From contig DHSB01000156.1 of NCBI GenBank assembly GCA_002408385.1, forward strand, positions 86,292 through 99,287: 12,996 bases of DNA, given 5' to 3'. Source of the DNA: Myxococcales bacterium UBA5297 (lineage in GTDB: Bacteria > Myxococcota > Myxococcia > Myxococcales > UBA5297). Positions within the stretch are counted from its first letter, which is position 1. Each line of letters begins with the position of its first letter. Positions 1 through 7,030 of the stretch are shown piece by piece. The notes under the pieces were generated by a model that was not told the origin of the DNA, did not search any database, and worked only from the letters and a program-made list of their open reading frames with translations. Made by a program: the position numbers and the translations under genes.

Positions 1-232
1 CCGAGCTCAAGGAGATTTCCCGATACCTCTTGAGCGCGAGCTCTCCGTGCCTAGGGCCGATTAGGCGCTCCTGGGCTCACGGGCATATCCTACCCAAATG
101 GGGGCTGTTCTAAGGCCTGTGCGCCAGCTTTTGTGGCCATTGCCAAACACTTGCGCGCATTGAGACAACCCAGGCGGGTTCGAGCGGCGCTTGTGTTAAT
201 CACCGGATTCGCGGCGCAAGGGGGGACACGAA
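1..232. other. Non-coding upstream region of the kinase gene
   Basis: I see no convincing gene here. At the left edge GCTCAAG (5-11) and CTTGAGC (29-35) form a 7-bp hairpin that could be the end of an upstream transcript, but no T-tract follows it. Close to the kinase gene, TGTGTTAAT (191-199) resembles an extended -10 element, with no clear -35 element at the usual distance. The ribosome binding site AAGGGGGG lies just before the ATG at 233. The stretch is less GC-rich than the genes around it. Confidence 0.35.
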
Positions 233-2473
233 ATGGGGCGGAGAAACGAGGTTCGCGCGGCATCGAGCGCGATGTCCAGCAAGTGGACCGCGGGTCTTGC
301 CGTGCTCGCGGTGATGCCCATCGGTGGGCTGTTCGTTCTGGGCGCTCCGCTGAGGGCTCCATGGCACGACGGCTTCAGCAGCGGCCCGGCGATCTTGATC
401 GGGGCGTTGGAGCTCGAGCGGACCGTGCAGCGGCTTGTCGCCGTCGAGGGCGCGCAGCAGCCGGATGATTCAGTCGACGCGGAAGCGCGGCTCGATGCGG
501 CTGTCGCGCGGGTAGCGGGCCTTTCGAGCCGGCTGAAGGCGACGGAGGACGTATCTGCGGCCGAGGTCGTCGAGAGCCTCGAGCTGCAGCTCGAGCGTTA
601 CCGCCATGCGCGAAGGAAGGCGGCTGCGGTCGGTCGCGAGGCCTTTCGCGAGGCGGGCCTGCGTCTCGAGCAGGGCGCCGACACGCTGGTTGCGCACCTT
701 GGCGAGCAGATGCTCCAGGCGAACGCGAGACTGCGCGCTGAACGCAGCGCGTCGCGCCGCGCTGCCTTGGGGGGACTGGGGGCTGTCGCCGTCGCGCTTT
801 TTGCCGCGGCCTTGGCGCACGTGCGGGCGTTTCGCCGTCTCGTCGCCAAGTCGATCGGGTCGGGCGCCACCGCCGAATTCGAGCGCGGGCGGTTTGAGGC
901 GCTCTTGCGGCACCTGCCCTTGCCGGTCATCCGCACCTCGGGCGCCGAGCACCGCGTCGACTTCGCAAACCCGCCGTTGCGGGCGCTGTGGGGCGAAAAG
1001 GCCGCGCTCGGACTCCCGCTGCGCGAGCTTCACCCCGAGCTCTGCGAGGCCTGGGACCGCGCCTTCTCCGGGGGCGAGGCCACGCTCGGCGGAGAGGTCA
1101 CCTGGGAGGTCGAGCGAGACGGCGCGCGCGAGCCTGTCCACCTCAGCCTCTGGCTCGAGCCGTTGCAAGGTCGCTCGGGTGCGGTCGAGGGCGTGCTCGG
1201 CATCGCCACCGACGTGACCTGCCTCGTCGCGGCGCGCGCCAACGCCGAACGACTCCAGTCGCTGACGGCCAGCCTGTCGCGCTCGCTGACGCTCGCGCAG
1301 GTCGCCGAGGTCATCGTCGAGCAGTGCCTGGTCGCCTTCGGTGCGCAGGCTTGCTCTCTCGCGGTTCCATCGCCCGACGGCGCTTCGCTCCAAATCCAGA
1401 ATGGGGGCGGGCCTCGGCCCGAGGTACTTGCCCAAGCCACGATGAGGCTCGAGGACCGGCTGCCGCCGTGCGAGGCGGCGCGCACCGGGAACCTGCTGCT
1501 GCTGCGCTCGCTCGAGGAGCTCTCCGAGCTCTTCCCCGACTGCGCCCGGGCGCTTCCCAGCGGCTATCCGGTTCGCGCGGTTGCCTGCATTCCGCTGGCT
1601 GTCGACGGGCGCAGCCTCGGCGTGGTGACGGCCGCCTTCCACCGGCCCCACCGCTTCGGCGGCTCCGAGCGCGCGCTGATGCATACCGCCGGTCGGCTGT
1701 GCGCTCAGGCACTCGAGCGAGCGAGCCTCTACGAAGCCGAAAAGCGCGCCCACACCGAACTGCAAAAGGCCATCGACACGCGCGACGAGTTCCTCTCGCT
1801 CGCCTCGCACGAGCTGAGGACCCCGCTCACCGTCGTGACCCTGCAGCTCGAGCGGGCGATCCGCTTTGGGCACGAGAAGGACTCGGCGCGCATGTGGAAC
1901 GCGCTCACCGCGGCCGAGCGCTCGGCGGGGCGGCTGGCCCGGCTGGTGGACAACCTGCTCGACGTCTCGCAGGTGCGTGCCAATCGCATGCTCCTTGAGC
2001 TCGAGCGGGTCGAGCTCGGAGAGGCGCTGCGTGAGGTGGCCGAGCGTTTTTGCGACGAGCTGGCGCGCTCGGGCAGCGAGCTCGAGATCAAGGTCGACTC
2101 CCCAGTGGTCGGCCTCTGGGATCGGCTGCGCATCGAGCTGGTCGCAAGCAACCTGCTCTCGAACGCGATCAAGTTCGGCGCCGGCAAGCCCATCTTCGTC
2201 GGGGCCATCCAGCTCGGCCAGACGGCCCGCCTCACCGTGCGCGACGGGGGCCTGGGGGTATTGCCCGAAGACCAGGAGCGCATTTTCCGCCGCTTCGAGC
2301 GGGCGGTCTCCGCGCGTCACTTCGGCGGCCTGGGCCTGGGCCTGTGGGCGACGCGCCAGAGCGTCGAGGCGCTCGGTGGAACCATCGAGGTGAAGAGCGA
2401 GCCGGGCGTCAGCTCGACCTTTGTCGTCAGTCTGCCCTGCGGCGGCCCGGCCGCTAGCCTCGCGCCCGGCTAG
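233..2473 (+). CDS. Membrane sensor histidine kinase (PAS-GAF-HisKA-HATPase)
   Basis: This is a 746-residue sensor kinase that should autophosphorylate on histidine and pass the phosphate to a response regulator. A first membrane segment lies near residues 18-40 and a second near 176-196; the helical stretch between them is probably a periplasmic sensor region. A PAS-like domain (about 220-333) and a GAF-like domain (about 345-500) follow. The H-box SHELRTPL has the phospho-acceptor His526. The ATPase domain has the N-box with Asn644 (NLLSNAIKFG), the DGGLGV motif at 671-676, the F-box (RIFRRF) and the second glycine box GGLGLGLW at 698-705, so all catalytic motifs are present. The start at 233 is supported by AAGGGGGG about eight bases upstream; Met14 is the alternative. 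There is no receiver domain. The nearest receiver gene starts 592 bp downstream on the same strand and could be a partner, but that is inference. The signal sensed is unknown. Confidence 0.93.
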   Translation: MGRRNEVRAASSAMSSKWTAGLAVLAVMPIGGLFVLGAPLRAPWHDGFSSGPAILIGALELERTVQRLVAVEGAQQPDDSVDAEARLDAAVARVAGLSSRLKATEDVSAAEVVESLELQLERYRHARRKAAAVGREAFREAGLRLEQGADTLVAHLGEQMLQANARLRAERSASRRAALGGLGAVAVALFAAALAHVRAFRRLVAKSIGSGATAEFERGRFEALLRHLPLPVIRTSGAEHRVDFANPPLRALWGEKAALGLPLRELHPELCEAWDRAFSGGEATLGGEVTWEVERDGAREPVHLSLWLEPLQGRSGAVEGVLGIATDVTCLVAARANAERLQSLTASLSRSLTLAQVAEVIVEQCLVAFGAQACSLAVPSPDGASLQIQNGGGPRPEVLAQATMRLEDRLPPCEAARTGNLLLLRSLEELSELFPDCARALPSGYPVRAVACIPLAVDGRSLGVVTAAFHRPHRFGGSERALMHTAGRLCAQALERASLYEAEKRAHTELQKAIDTRDEFLSLASHELRTPLTVVTLQLERAIRFGHEKDSARMWNALTAAERSAGRLARLVDNLLDVSQVRANRMLLELERVELGEALREVAERFCDELARSGSELEIKVDSPVVGLWDRLRIELVASNLLSNAIKFGAGKPIFVGAIQLGQTARLTVRDGGLGVLPEDQERIFRRFERAVSARHFGGLGLGLWATRQSVEALGGTIEVKSEPGVSSTFVVSLPCGGPAASLAPG

Positions 2474-2494
2474 AGTCGCCACCCTGAAAGTCTC

Positions 2495-2540
2495 GTCGAG
2501 AAGGCCTTCTTCGACCCCGTCCGGTTCCGCTCACCCTGAG
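2495..2540 (+). repeat. Dispersed intergenic repeat, copy 1
   Basis: These 46 bases match 9299-9344 at 41 of 46 positions. The right half, containing GTCCGGTTCCGCTCACCCTG, is identical in both copies. Both copies lie just after the stop codon of a plus-strand gene. This fits a REP-like intergenic repeat family; the number of copies in the genome cannot be known from here. Confidence 0.65.
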
Positions 2541-3034
2541 CGTAGCTCCCGACGCGCGAGACGGACTTCGGCCTCGGCAGGCTCGGCCTACGCTCCTAAC
2601 CAACAGCCCGCGATTTCCTCGACTTGGGCACGAGCGTCGAGTCGATAGGATGCCTCTTCATCGACCGGTTGCGACCAACCTTGTCTCTCCCCTAAGCCGG
2701 AACCAATCGGGTCCGAGCGTTTGTGCTGGCCGGCAGGCTTCAGCCCATAGACCACAGGCCCCAGGGTGAGCGAGCCTGACGAAGCGAGCCGGTGAGCCCC
2801 TGGGTTCGTGGAGTTCCGTGCGAGTCTCTTCGATCGATTCGGGCCAGGCCGCCGCGCACCGGTCATGCCTCGACTCCGAGGCTCCCGCTGGTCGCCTCTA
2901 CGCTTGGCCTGACCGGTGGCCCGCGGCGCGGCCGAAATCGCGCGAATGAGCTTCGCAGGAAGTCTGATGCTCGGCGCGAACGGGGGCGGGGCCGAGTTCA
3001 AGCGGGAGGCTCGCCGCCGGGGCCGCGCATCGGC

Positions 3035-3057
3035 TTGACGGCCCGAGAGGCTAGACT
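3035..3057 (+). promoter_or_regulatory. Putative promoter giving a leaderless PilZ/receiver mRNA
   Basis: TTGACG (3035-3040) and TAGACT (3052-3057, preceded by GC) lie directly before the ATG at 3066, and no Shine-Dalgarno sequence is present. A -10 element ending eight bases before the ATG would start transcription at about the start codon. The 11-base spacing is shorter than the usual 16-18, so the -35 assignment is uncertain. The gene at 4748 has a similar arrangement. Confidence 0.4.
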
Positions 3058-3065
3058 CCTGCTCC

Positions 3066-4478
3066 ATGGCCGAGACCAACACCGCGCTGTACGACTTCGC
3101 GCTCGCGATTCACGGAGACGTCGACTTCGGGCAGATCGTCGAGCAGATCTCCGAGCTTCAGGAGCGTTTTGCCCTCTCTCCACCCAGCGTCGAGCTCTAC
3201 GGCCGCTCGCAGGCAGGCGAGATCATCGTTCTCTATCGCTTCCCGTTCGCGGCCTACTCGGCGGCGCTGCGCCAGAAGATGCAGAAGGAGGCCGCGCGCC
3301 TCAAGGGCCGGCTCATCGAAGCGGAGCTGCTCTCGACCGATGACCGGGCGCGCTTCTACGCCCAGAGGCTGCGCGGCTGCGACGTTCGCGCCGACGCGAC
3401 CGGAGACCCGCGCGCGGCCGTCGAGGCCTTTCGCGAAGGCATGGGCCTGTCCCCGGGCAAGCCGGCTTACCAGGTGCAGTACGGCTCCCCCGAGGCCATC
3501 GCCGAGGCGTTTGCGCGCTGCGTGGCCGAGGGCTCGCTGTTCGTGCCTGCGCGCCGACTGCCAGAGCCCAAAGCGAGCGTGAGCCTGTTGCTGAGCGCGC
3601 CGGGGGCCAGTCCGCTGCCGGCGACCGGTCTTGTCCTCGAAATCGTGCGGGCGCCCGAGCCGGGCTTCTTCGCGCTGATTTCGCCGGGCGAGGAGCTGAA
3701 GGCCTTCGTCGCGAGGTGCTCGGCCCGGGCACGGCAGGGGCGGGCGCGCCGGCGCGGTGGCCGGCGTCGGCACGCGCGCATCGACACCTGTCTCGACGTA
3801 GAGCTTGGCGACTACTCCGAGCTGTCGCGCGAGCTCGCCGCGAACATCTCGCGGGGAGGGTTGTTCGTCCGCACTTCGCGCCCACCGCCGCTTCGAGCGC
3901 GGGTGCGCCTGAGGCTCAAGCTGCCCGACGGGCAGCTCGCCGAGACCAGCGCCGAGGTGGTCCACGTCATCTCGAGCAGCGAGGCCGAAGCGCGAGGCTG
4001 CTCGCCGGGCGCGGGCGTGGCCTTCGATGCCGGCGGGGCGTTCATCGAGCAGATCGAGCGCCTCCTCGCCAGCTTTCAGGCACGCCGGCCGTGCGTGCTC
4101 GTCGTCGACGACGACCGCTTCTTTCGCATGGTGCTCTCCGAGGCGCTGGTCGAGGCGAAGATGGAGGTGCAGACCGCCGGCGACGGTCAGCAGGCGCTCG
4201 AGGCGCTCGCAGAACGTATGTACGAGCTCGACGCGCTGGTGCTCGACCTGCAGATGCCCAAGCTCGACGGCTACTGCCTGATCGACCGCATCCGGCGGCT
4301 CGGAGGCGAGCTGAACCTGGCCATCGTGGTCCTCTCGGCGACATCGGAGGAAGAGCTCGCGGACCTGCGCGATCGCGGGGGCGTCAGCGAGGCGATTCGC
4401 AAGGGGACGCCTCTGGAGGAGATCGTCCGGCGCATCGCGCGGCTCGTCGATCCGGACGAGCGGCCGGCAGGCCGGTAG
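3066..4478 (+). CDS. PilZ domain plus response-regulator receiver protein
   Basis: This 470-residue protein should link phosphorelay signalling with cyclic-di-GMP. Residues 1 to about 230 match nothing I can name; the stretch around 185-220 might be a degenerate PilZ-like fold. A PilZ domain follows: the RxxxR motif is Arg234 to Arg238, and the second motif is NISRGG at 260-265, so both parts of the c-di-GMP binding signature are present. The C-terminal receiver domain (about 344-462) has the acidic cluster Asp348-350, the phospho-acceptor Asp394 in LDLQMPKLDG, Ser424 at the switch position and Lys446, so it looks functional. There is no DNA-binding or enzymatic output domain; c-di-GMP binding or protein contact is probably the output. 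Proteins of this kind are common in myxobacteria, where some act in motility. The start is set by the N-terminal sequence and the promoter at 3035-3057; there is no obvious ribosome binding site. Confidence 0.88.
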   Translation: MAETNTALYDFALAIHGDVDFGQIVEQISELQERFALSPPSVELYGRSQAGEIIVLYRFPFAAYSAALRQKMQKEAARLKGRLIEAELLSTDDRARFYAQRLRGCDVRADATGDPRAAVEAFREGMGLSPGKPAYQVQYGSPEAIAEAFARCVAEGSLFVPARRLPEPKASVSLLLSAPGASPLPATGLVLEIVRAPEPGFFALISPGEELKAFVARCSARARQGRARRRGGRRRHARIDTCLDVELGDYSELSRELAANISRGGLFVRTSRPPPLRARVRLRLKLPDGQLAETSAEVVHVISSSEAEARGCSPGAGVAFDAGGAFIEQIERLLASFQARRPCVLVVDDDRFFRMVLSEALVEAKMEVQTAGDGQQALEALAERMYELDALVLDLQMPKLDGYCLIDRIRRLGGELNLAIVVLSATSEEELADLRDRGGVSEAIRKGTPLEEIVRRIARLVDPDERPAGR

Positions 4479-4542
4479 CAGAAGGCTCGGAGAATCGTGG
4501 TCCCCGAGGGCTCGGCCGCCACCGCTCTTCCGCGGACGGCGA

Positions 4543-4612
4543 GCTCGGGGTTTCCCGAGCGCGGCCGGCCGCGGCCCCGCGAAGGGAGGAGCAGCCTCGG
4601 CCACCGCCGAGG
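4543..4612. repeat. Two short hairpins after the PilZ/receiver gene
   Basis: GCTCGGG (4543-4549) pairs with CCCGAGC (4554-4560) around a GTTT loop, and CCTCGGC (4595-4601) pairs with GCCGAGG (4606-4612) around a CACC loop. Both stems are perfect 7-bp. Neither is followed by a T-tract, so they might slow or end transcription but are not classic intrinsic terminators. The rest of the 269-bp gap between 4478 and 4748 shows no gene. Confidence 0.45.
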
Positions 4613-4714
4613 AGTCCCCGGCGGCAGGGCGGCTCGGGCTGCGGCCATCGGTCCTGGCCGAAGGCAAGGCGTCGAGGACTCGGGCGAGTGTGCGCCTCGG
4701 GCCGCAATCTGCCC

Positions 4715-4738
4715 TTGCCGTGAGCCATCTGCTATCGT
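4715..4738 (+). promoter_or_regulatory. Putative promoter of the lipoprotein/selenoprotein operon
   Basis: TTGCCG (4715-4720) and TATCGT (4733-4738, preceded by GC) stand just before the ATG at 4748. Nine bases separate the -10-like element from the ATG, and no Shine-Dalgarno sequence is visible, so the mRNA may be leaderless. The 12-base spacing is short for a housekeeping promoter. The layout resembles that upstream of the gene at 3066. Confidence 0.4.
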
Positions 4739-4747
4739 CCGCCGCAT

Positions 4748-5608
4748 ATGCGACAGATGACCTTTTTGGCGCTTCTGGCCCTGACTGCCGCCGGCTGCTT
4801 CTACCCGGCCGAGCGGGGAAAGATGCTCGAAGAGCGCCTCGACAGACTCGAAGCAGACAACCGCGAGCTCGAGAGCGCCCTGCAGGCACAGAAAGAGCGG
4901 CTCGAGGCCCAGATCCCCAAGCTCGACGCCCAGGTGGCGCTGGTGAAGCAGACGCTCGACGCGCTCGACAAGTCCGCGCGCCGCACCGGCGCCGACATCG
5001 GGATCCAGGTCGAGCAGCTCCAGGCAGACCTGGCGACCCTGCGCGGCAAGCTCGAAGAGAGCGTCTTCAAGCTGACCGAAGTACAGACTGCGCTCGCGGA
5101 GCTGAAGGAACCGGGGACAAAGCCTGCGACCGCCGGGGCCGCCCAGGGGGGCGAGCCGGCACCGGTTGAGAAGAAGCCCGAGCCTATCGAGAAGCCGACC
5201 GACAAGAAGGCCTTCGCCGACCTCGTGGTCAAGAGGCTGCAAGAGGCGCCCGCCGAGGGCCGCTCGCTCGCCGGCGAGTGGCTGCGCAAGTATCCGACCG
5301 ACGCGCTCGCCGCGCGCATCCACTACGAGCTGGGCGCCAGCTACTTCGCGGAGAAGAACTGCCGCGGCGCGCTCGCCGAGTTCGGCACGCTGATCAAGCC
5401 GGACGCGCCGAAGAGCTTCGCCAAGAGCGAGTGGGCTCCCGAGGCGCTGCTCAAGTCCTCCGAGTGCTTCGACGCCCTCAAGATGCGCGAGGAGGCGCGC
5501 CTGGCGCTCGAGGAGATCGTCAACACCTACCCGAAGAGCCCCGCGGCGAAGACCGCCAAGGCCAAGCTCACCAGCTACAAGACGCCCAAAAAGGGCAAGG
5601 GCCGTTAA
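4748..5608 (+). CDS. Coiled-coil/TPR envelope lipoprotein, CpoB/YbgF-like
   Basis: This is a 286-residue predicted lipoprotein. A short signal peptide ends in a lipobox-like AAGC with Cys17 as the lipid-modified residue. A long heptad-patterned coiled coil follows (about 25-115), then a Pro/Lys/Glu-rich linker, then an alpha-helical region (about 160-280) with TPR features: a KYPTDALAARIHYELG segment, an FAEKNCRGALAEF segment and a final repeat ending in NTYPKSPAAKTAKAKL. This coiled coil plus TPR order is that of CpoB/YbgF, which in E. coli works with the Tol-Pal system and cell-wall synthesis during outer-membrane constriction; CpoB there is soluble periplasmic, whereas this one looks lipid-anchored. 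No tol or pal genes are in the window. The basic C-terminus ends in KKGKGR. It lies 18 bp upstream of the selenoprotein gene and is probably cotranscribed with it. Assignment to the broad family is fairly safe; orthology to CpoB is not established. Confidence 0.8.
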   Translation: MRQMTFLALLALTAAGCFYPAERGKMLEERLDRLEADNRELESALQAQKERLEAQIPKLDAQVALVKQTLDALDKSARRTGADIGIQVEQLQADLATLRGKLEESVFKLTEVQTALAELKEPGTKPATAGAAQGGEPAPVEKKPEPIEKPTDKKAFADLVVKRLQEAPAEGRSLAGEWLRKYPTDALAARIHYELGASYFAEKNCRGALAEFGTLIKPDAPKSFAKSEWAPEALLKSSECFDALKMREEARLALEEIVNTYPKSPAAKTAKAKLTSYKTPKKGKGR

Positions 5609-5626
5609 GCGGTGAGAAGGACCACC

Positions 5627-6745
5627 ATGCGAAGAGACTCCCGCCGATTCGTCCTGGGCACGCTCGCCGTGGCGCTCTTCTGGAGCGCGACCGCGGCCGC
5701 CGCCGAGGACGGCAAGAAAGTGACCCTGCTCTTCACCGGAGACAACGGGGGCGAAGTCGCCCCCTGTGGCTGAGGGGGCAATCCGTCTGGCGGTCTTGCC
5801 AGAAGAGCAACCCTGGTAGCCAAGCAGCGGGCCGCGGGCCCGGTGGTGCTCGTCGACGCGGGCGATGCGCTCGCGCGCTCGGTTCGTCTCGACGTCGAGC
5901 CGGTCCCCACGCAGGCCGAGCGCCGGAAGATGAGCTTCATCCTCGAGACGATGGGCAAGCTCGGCTACGACGCGATGGCCGTCGGCGAGCGCGACCTCGT
6001 GCTCGGGGTCGAGGAGCTGAAGAAGATGGCGGCGAAGGCCAAGGTGACGCTGCTCGCGGCCAACCTCCTCGACAAAGGCGGCAAGCGGCCGTTCGAGCAG
6101 CGCAAGCTCGTCACCGCCGGCGGGGTGAAGGTGGGCATCTTCGCCGTCGCCGAGGGTGCCGAGCTCGAGCGCAAGGGGCTCAAGGTCCTGCCCGCGCTCG
6201 AACAGGCAAACCTGCAGGCCCGCGCCCTGCGCAAGGCCGGCGCCGACCTCGTCGTCGCGCTGCTGCACCAGGACTACGACAGCGCCCTGAAGACGGCCCA
6301 GAAGCTCCAGGGGGTCGATTTCGCCATCCAGTCGCACGGCGGGCGGGTCAGCTCGACGCAGGCTGTCGGCAAGGTGGTGCTCGCCGCGGGCGGTGAGCGA
6401 GGCAGGCGTCTTGGGCGCGCCGAGTTTGAGCTGGGCGGGAAGGGGCCGCTGTTCGATCGGGCCGAGGCGAAGAGCGCGCGGGCGCAGCTCGGGCACCTCG
6501 AACAGACGATTGGCAAGTACAAGCAGCAGCAACAGCAGGCGAGCGCTCAGGCCGAGAAGGACCAGCTCGAGCGTTTGCTCAAGCCCCTCGCCAAGCGCAG
6601 GCAGGAGCTGCTCGCGAAGATGGAGGCCGAGGCGCCGGCCGGCCGCAACTCGGTGCTCTGCGAGCTGGTGCCGCTCGACCGGCGGGTCGCCGACGACCCC
6701 GAGATCGCCCAGACCGCCAAGGAGGTCGAGTCGGCCGCGCGCTGA
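5627..6745 (+). CDS. Predicted Tat-exported selenoprotein, metallophosphatase-like, UGA = Sec49
   Basis: Read through the in-frame TGA at 5771-5773, this gene encodes 372 residues. The start has a good ribosome binding site (GAGAAGGA). The N-terminus contains SRRFVL followed by a hydrophobic stretch and an Ala-rich cleavage region ending near residue 26, a match to the twin-arginine export pattern. The mature part begins like calcineurin-type 5'-nucleotidases: TGDNGGE (37-43), then Cys47-Gly48-Sec49, GGLARR (55-60), VDAGD (76-80), VGERD (119-123), His214 in LLHQDYD and His237 in SHGG. The usual DxH and GNHE metal-site motifs are altered (DNG and GERD), so phosphatase activity is doubtful and a redox or metal-binding role at Cys47/Sec49 is more likely. 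From memory, relatives have Cys-Gly-Cys followed by GGLAR here. A Gln-rich coiled coil (about 280-340) precedes a short tail with Cys345, the only other cysteine. The frame shows no other disruption. A nonsense mutation or sequencing error is the alternative; the hairpin after the TGA argues against both. Confidence 0.85.
5771..5803 (+). promoter_or_regulatory. Bacterial SECIS element with its UGA Sec codon
   Basis: The TGA codon (5771-5773) is followed by a 12-base spacer and a perfect 6-bp stem, TCTGGC (5786-5791) with GCCAGA (5798-5803), closing a six-base loop GGTCTT (5792-5797). Known bacterial SECIS elements lie inside the coding region right after the UGA and have a small apical loop with a G among its first two bases; all this holds here. 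The GGTCT occupies +19 to +23 after the TGA, which by my recollection equals the GGUCU position in E. coli fdhF, where SelB binds. The bulged U of the fdhF stem is not evident. GGG (5776-5778) could pair with CCC (5811-5813) as a weak lower stem. Confidence 0.82.
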
Positions 6746-6766
6746 TTCTTCGGCCGTTCCACAGGC

Positions 6767-6806
6767 GCCCCCTCTTCGCCCCGCGCGAAGCAGGGGGCTT
6801 CTTCTT
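6767..6806 (+). terminator. Intrinsic terminator of the selenoprotein operon
   Basis: GCCCCC (6767-6772) pairs with GGGGGC (6793-6798), and inside it CTTCGC (6774-6779) pairs with GCGAAG (6785-6790) around a CCCGC loop. TTCTTCTTG follows directly. This is a strong hairpin with a T-rich tail, 21 bp after the true stop of the selenoprotein gene. Its position supports transcription through the whole gene, including the part after the in-frame TGA. Confidence 0.85.
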
Positions 6807-7030
6807 GCGGGCCACCGGGCTTCTCTCGCAAGCCGGAACATGGCCGCCCTGAGGGGCGCTGCCGACGCTTCCCCGAGCCGCGCGCGGGCAGGCGCCGGCG
6901 CTGCCGCGTTGTCACGGCCATCCGGTAGTCACCATTTTTAGCCGGAAGACGGCTCTCCGCGAGCCGCTCGCGCTGGCGGCGGGCGGCAGGCGGCAGGACG
7001 AGCGGGCGAAGGCCAGACAGGAGGGGAAAG

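Larger units (their letters stand above)
2474..3065. other. Gene-poor intergenic region, 592 bp
   Basis: No reading frame here looks genuine. The region holds one copy of a dispersed repeat (2495-2540) and an 11-bp inverted pair, CGCTCACCCTG at 2528-2538 and its reverse complement at 2762-2772. A second short inverted repeat is CCCAGGG (2760-2766) with CCCTGGG (2798-2804). The middle part (about 2590-2760) is less GC-rich than the neighbouring genes and open on the minus strand, which may be a relic of something mobile; I cannot identify it. The promoter of the next gene lies at the right end. Confidence 0.5.

Noticed and set aside
174..192. T-arm-like GGTTCGAGC suggesting a tRNA
   Set aside because: The flanking bases do not form the 5-bp T-stem, and no acceptor or anticodon stem is found around it.
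470..2482. 670-codon reading frame on the minus strand
   Set aside because: It is antisense to the histidine kinase gene, whose catalytic motifs are all present; no domain is recognisable in the antisense frame.
2588..3082. Minus-strand gene in the 592-bp gap
   Set aside because: It has no ribosome binding site and its start overlaps the PilZ/receiver gene; the sequence looks non-coding apart from the odd section noted as a weak finding.
5771..5773. TGA as a true stop, making a pseudogene
   Set aside because: The frame on both sides is intact, the codon replaces an expected Cys, a SECIS-type hairpin follows at the right distance and a terminator lies after the full-length end. A sequencing error cannot be fully excluded from here.
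5843..6745. Shorter gene starting at GTG 5843 after the TGA
   Set aside because: It would start in the middle of a domain (just before VDAGD), with no ribosome binding site or signal peptide, while a well-formed start exists in the same frame at 5627.
4271..6841. 856-codon reading frame on the minus strand
   Set aside because: It lies antisense to well-supported genes and reads as Arg/Ala/Leu-rich low-information sequence; GC-rich codon bias opens such frames.
6909..6938. Promoter for the glycine-rich gene (TTGTCA with CATTTT)
   Set aside because: The spacing is acceptable but the -10 match is poor, and the element lies about 90 bp from the gene, so it was not listed as a feature.
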